Virus record (IMG/VR): IMGVR_UViG_3300042691_013609
Coordinates: 1-64,000 of that record
DNA: 64,000 nt
Strand: one strand, 5' to 3'
From: a virus
Of the stretch, positions 62,591 to 64,000 are shown piece after piece. The notes under the pieces were generated by a model. It was not told the DNA's origin and searched no databases. It saw only the letters and a program-made list of their open reading frames with translations. The position numbers were made by a program, and so were the translations under genes. Position 1 is the stretch's first letter, and every line of letters starts with the position of its first letter.

Positions 62591-62686
62591 TTATATATAG
62601 TATAATATGTATGCTATACAACATAGTGTATATAATAAAGCAATAGTAATAAAAGCACCCATCTGAATTAAAGATTTGTTTTCCAT
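62591..62686 (-). CDS. 31-aa membrane microprotein
   Basis: MENKSLIQMGAFITIALLYT followed by another hydrophobic stretch, from ATG 62686 to TAA 62591. One span, short polar N-terminus. It ends 4 bases before repeat copy B. Family unknown. Confidence 0.45.
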   Translation of the reverse strand: MENKSLIQMGAFITIALLYTLCCIAYILYYI

Positions 62687-62712
62687 GTTGATTATATTTA
62701 ATGATTAATAAA

Positions 62713-62940
62713 TTAAAATTGCGCTAAGAACTGCTGCTTTGCAGGGATACGTACTCTTTTCTTTTGCGTTTTCCTACCCTTACACGCATTGAAAACCATT
62801 GTGCTGCTATCCCATACTCCATTCAACTCACGTTGTTTCTGTTTAACCAATAGGTTGAATGGTTTCCAATCACTCTCCCATGGTTGTGGGTAGTACCCTA
62901 ATTCGTAGACTGCCATCTCTTCTGCTAATGAAAGTTTCAT
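62713..62940 (-). CDS. hypothetical protein, 75 aa
   Basis: LSLAEEMAVYELGYYPQPWE at the N-terminus and a basic C-terminus (KGRKTQKKRVRIPAKQQFLA). Unknown. Preceded by palindromic leader copy 2, with a TATATTTG -7 box further upstream. Confidence 0.5.
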   Translation of the reverse strand: MKLSLAEEMAVYELGYYPQPWESDWKPFNLLVKQKQRELNGVWDSSTMVFNACKGRKTQKKRVRIPAKQQFLAQF

Positions 62941-62957
62941 ATCTTGTTTTAGTTTGC

Positions 62958-62991
62958 GGCAGTTACCTCCGAGGTAACTACCCTTGTTATA
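62958..62991 (-). promoter_or_regulatory. palindromic leader element, copy 2
   Basis: 62961-62979 repeats the palindrome core (AGTTACCTC C GAGGTAACT) seen at 61.28 kb; outer arms continue with one mismatch. The neighbouring TTATAAAAT is also conserved. It stands 18 bases before ATG 62940 and about 20 bases after the -7 box at 63002-63009, i.e. inside the 5' leader. Confidence 0.75.
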
Positions 62992-63001
62992 AAATGATAT
63001 A

Positions 63002-63009
63002 CAAATATA
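63002..63009 (-). promoter_or_regulatory. promoter -7 box (TATATTTG)
   Basis: Leftward TATATTTG, fitting TAnnTTTG, 60 bases before ATG 62940. The -33 region is AT-rich without a clear TTG. The palindromic element lies just downstream, so a repressor or RNA hairpin could act here. Confidence 0.55.
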
Positions 63010-63075
63010 AGTGAATTAATTTAATTAAAAAAGTTCCTATTGATTTATTTTGTAGCCTGCCGGAATAATTTCAGA

Positions 63076-63345
63076 CTACCTATTCCAATTGATTTCACCA
63101 CACTTAATACAGACTATGTTATCTTCCTTTACCATTCTGTACCCAGACTTGCACCACAATGTAATGAGACCTTTTGATTCGGGGTTAAACTTCAACCCAC
63201 CGCCCTTCACATCTTTCCTTACCCCAGTTCTGAACACTCGTGTGACCTGCTCTCCTTTCGCACCACTCTTTGAGTCAGTGCTTCTTTCAAATGTCACCGA
63301 TACAAACCTTCCGTTTGTCTGTTTGATTACTTCTCTTGCTTTCAT
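63076..63345 (-). CDS. hypothetical phage protein, 89 aa
   Basis: MKAREVIKQTNGRFVSVTFE at the chosen ATG 63345; longer starts at 63375 (ATG) or 63414 (GTG) are possible. TGVRKDVKGGGLKFNP follows and a C-terminal CIKCGE. The series REVI...G+FxxVxFxK+xx...RTGVKK...GGG is common in phage proteins of unknown function. Confidence 0.6.
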   Translation of the reverse strand: MKAREVIKQTNGRFVSVTFERSTDSKSGAKGEQVTRVFRTGVRKDVKGGGLKFNPESKGLITLWCKSGYRMVKEDNIVCIKCGEINWNR

Positions 63346-63455
63346 ATGTTTAAAATTTGGTGGTTTATCTGCCATCTGCTGCACTTTATTGGCGCAGATG
63401 GACAGACACCCCACAGGTTAAATAATAATTCGTTACAACGTATCTAATGAGGTCA

Positions 63456-64000
63456 TTACAAATCGACCACAAATCCAGACTTGTCTTGCTTCGCCTTACC
63501 CTTGGCAACCAAGCCTATAATGACACCCGATTCGTCCAAGAATCTTGTATCTGATTCGTCACCATCGATTACTTTGTAACCCCAAAAGGTTTCCGGCAAT
63601 CTGTTTCTGAACACTACCGCCACGTTGACCCCATTGGATAACATCTCTTTACAGATGTCATCGTTGTCTTCGCTCCGACTGAACGTGACATGGTAGTTAG
63701 GTACGTTCTTCGATGACCTTGCGAAGTTAGGATTCTTTGTGTAGTCATACCACACTATAGATGGGAACTTCCCATTCATCTTCTTTATGTACGGCATCCA
63801 GTTCAGATCGGACGTACCATTCAATCTGATGGCAAGTTTCTGATGCTTTCTTGAATGCTTTTCTATCTCAGATGTGAGGTTCACCATGAACCCTACCCTA
63901 TCCTTCACATAGTGTAGTGTTCGGTTGACCCTTGTCTGCTGAACGTTTGTAAACTTACCACGACCTGCCGTGTTAAGACACGCAGCCTTGCATCCTGCCG
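63456..64000 (-). CDS. Gp88-like phage protein, 5' part cut by the window
   Basis: The frame continues to the right edge without a stop, so the gene extends beyond 64000. It includes GCKAACLNTAGRGKFTNVQ close to the edge and LAIRLNGTSDLNWMPYIKKM further on. The GC-SxCL-TAGRG...V signature and RLNGTSD match the phage gene 88 family, from memory. Its function is not established; the Cys-rich start suggests metal or Fe-S binding. A GTG at 63908 would give an artificially short protein. Confidence 0.7.
   Translation of the reverse strand, partial: AGCKAACLNTAGRGKFTNVQQTRVNRTLHYVKDRVGFMVNLTSEIEKHSRKHQKLAIRLNGTSDLNWMPYIKKMNGKFPSIVWYDYTKNPNFARSSKNVPNYHVTFSRSEDNDDICKEMLSNGVNVAVVFRNRLPETFWGYKVIDGDESDTRFLDESGVIIGLVAKGKAKQDKSGFVVDL

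Noticed and set aside
1-64000. CRISPR arrays and insertion sequences
   Set aside because: No regularly spaced short repeats and no transposase-like gene were seen.

Overview
The window looks like most of a tailed-phage genome whose host is a Bacteroidetes/Flavobacteria-type bacterium. Four things support this. The DNA is AT-rich and almost fully coding. There are two opposed gene blocks: a long rightward block of virion-type genes (1-39.3 kb) and a long leftward block of replication, metabolism and small early-type genes (39.4-64 kb), separated by a strong terminator hairpin at 39.36 kb. Several leftward promoters have the Bacteroidetes form (TTG, 19-20 bp, TAnnTTTG). Gene starts lack clear Shine-Dalgarno sites and have A/T-rich leaders. 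The adaptor, ring and large muzzle-like gene order followed by very large internal virion proteins recalls crAss-like podoviruses, but terminase, portal and major capsid genes are not in the window, so this placement is an inference.

Left block (+ strand). 1-2.2 kb holds small genes, including two membrane or coiled-coil proteins that could be a spanin-like pair. 2.26-7.44 kb encodes a 1727-residue cysteine-rich, EGF-like adhesin. A terminator, a 343-residue protein, a 33-bp repeat, a lipoprotein and a metallophosphoesterase follow. 10.3-12.5 kb carries likely head-tail adaptor/ring genes, and 12.5-17.6 kb a 1689-residue muzzle/tail-type protein. Four low-complexity virion proteins (17.6-24.5 kb) share a short aromatic-x-x-Gly-Gly motif. 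The block ends with a 4934-residue large polyvalent protein (24.5-39.3 kb). It holds two HExxH zincin domains, an ADP-ribosyltransferase-like segment, a helix-hairpin-helix-like segment and hydrophobic regions, several of them separated by NKSS/SKSS linkers.

Right block (- strand). 39.4-41.3 kb has a membrane-anchored SleB-type lysin and small coupled genes. 41.3-46 kb holds the replication core: family A DNA polymerase, a two-repeat protein, an SSB-like protein and a DnaB-type helicase, plus a methylglyoxal synthase. ThyX and an HNH endonuclease follow at 46.9-48.3 kb. 50.8-52.6 kb is an island of structured non-coding sequence: three folded regions, a second HNH gene, a CAU tRNA with its own promoter, and a terminator. 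A DnaG-like primase lies at 53.6-54.5 kb. 54.5-64 kb is a tightly packed series of small genes, mostly of unknown function, joined by 1-30 base overlaps. It includes tandem paralogs, several 22-33 residue membrane microproteins, a DUF932-type protein, and at the right edge a Gp88-like gene cut off by the window end.

The best leads for something undescribed are: the 33-bp element present once in each block in opposite orientation, 54 kb apart; the tRNA plus structured-RNA unit and its two folded neighbours; the Gly-Gly motif shared by four adjacent virion proteins; the NKSS/SKSS linkers of the giant protein; and the duplicated palindromic leader at 61.28 and 62.96 kb.
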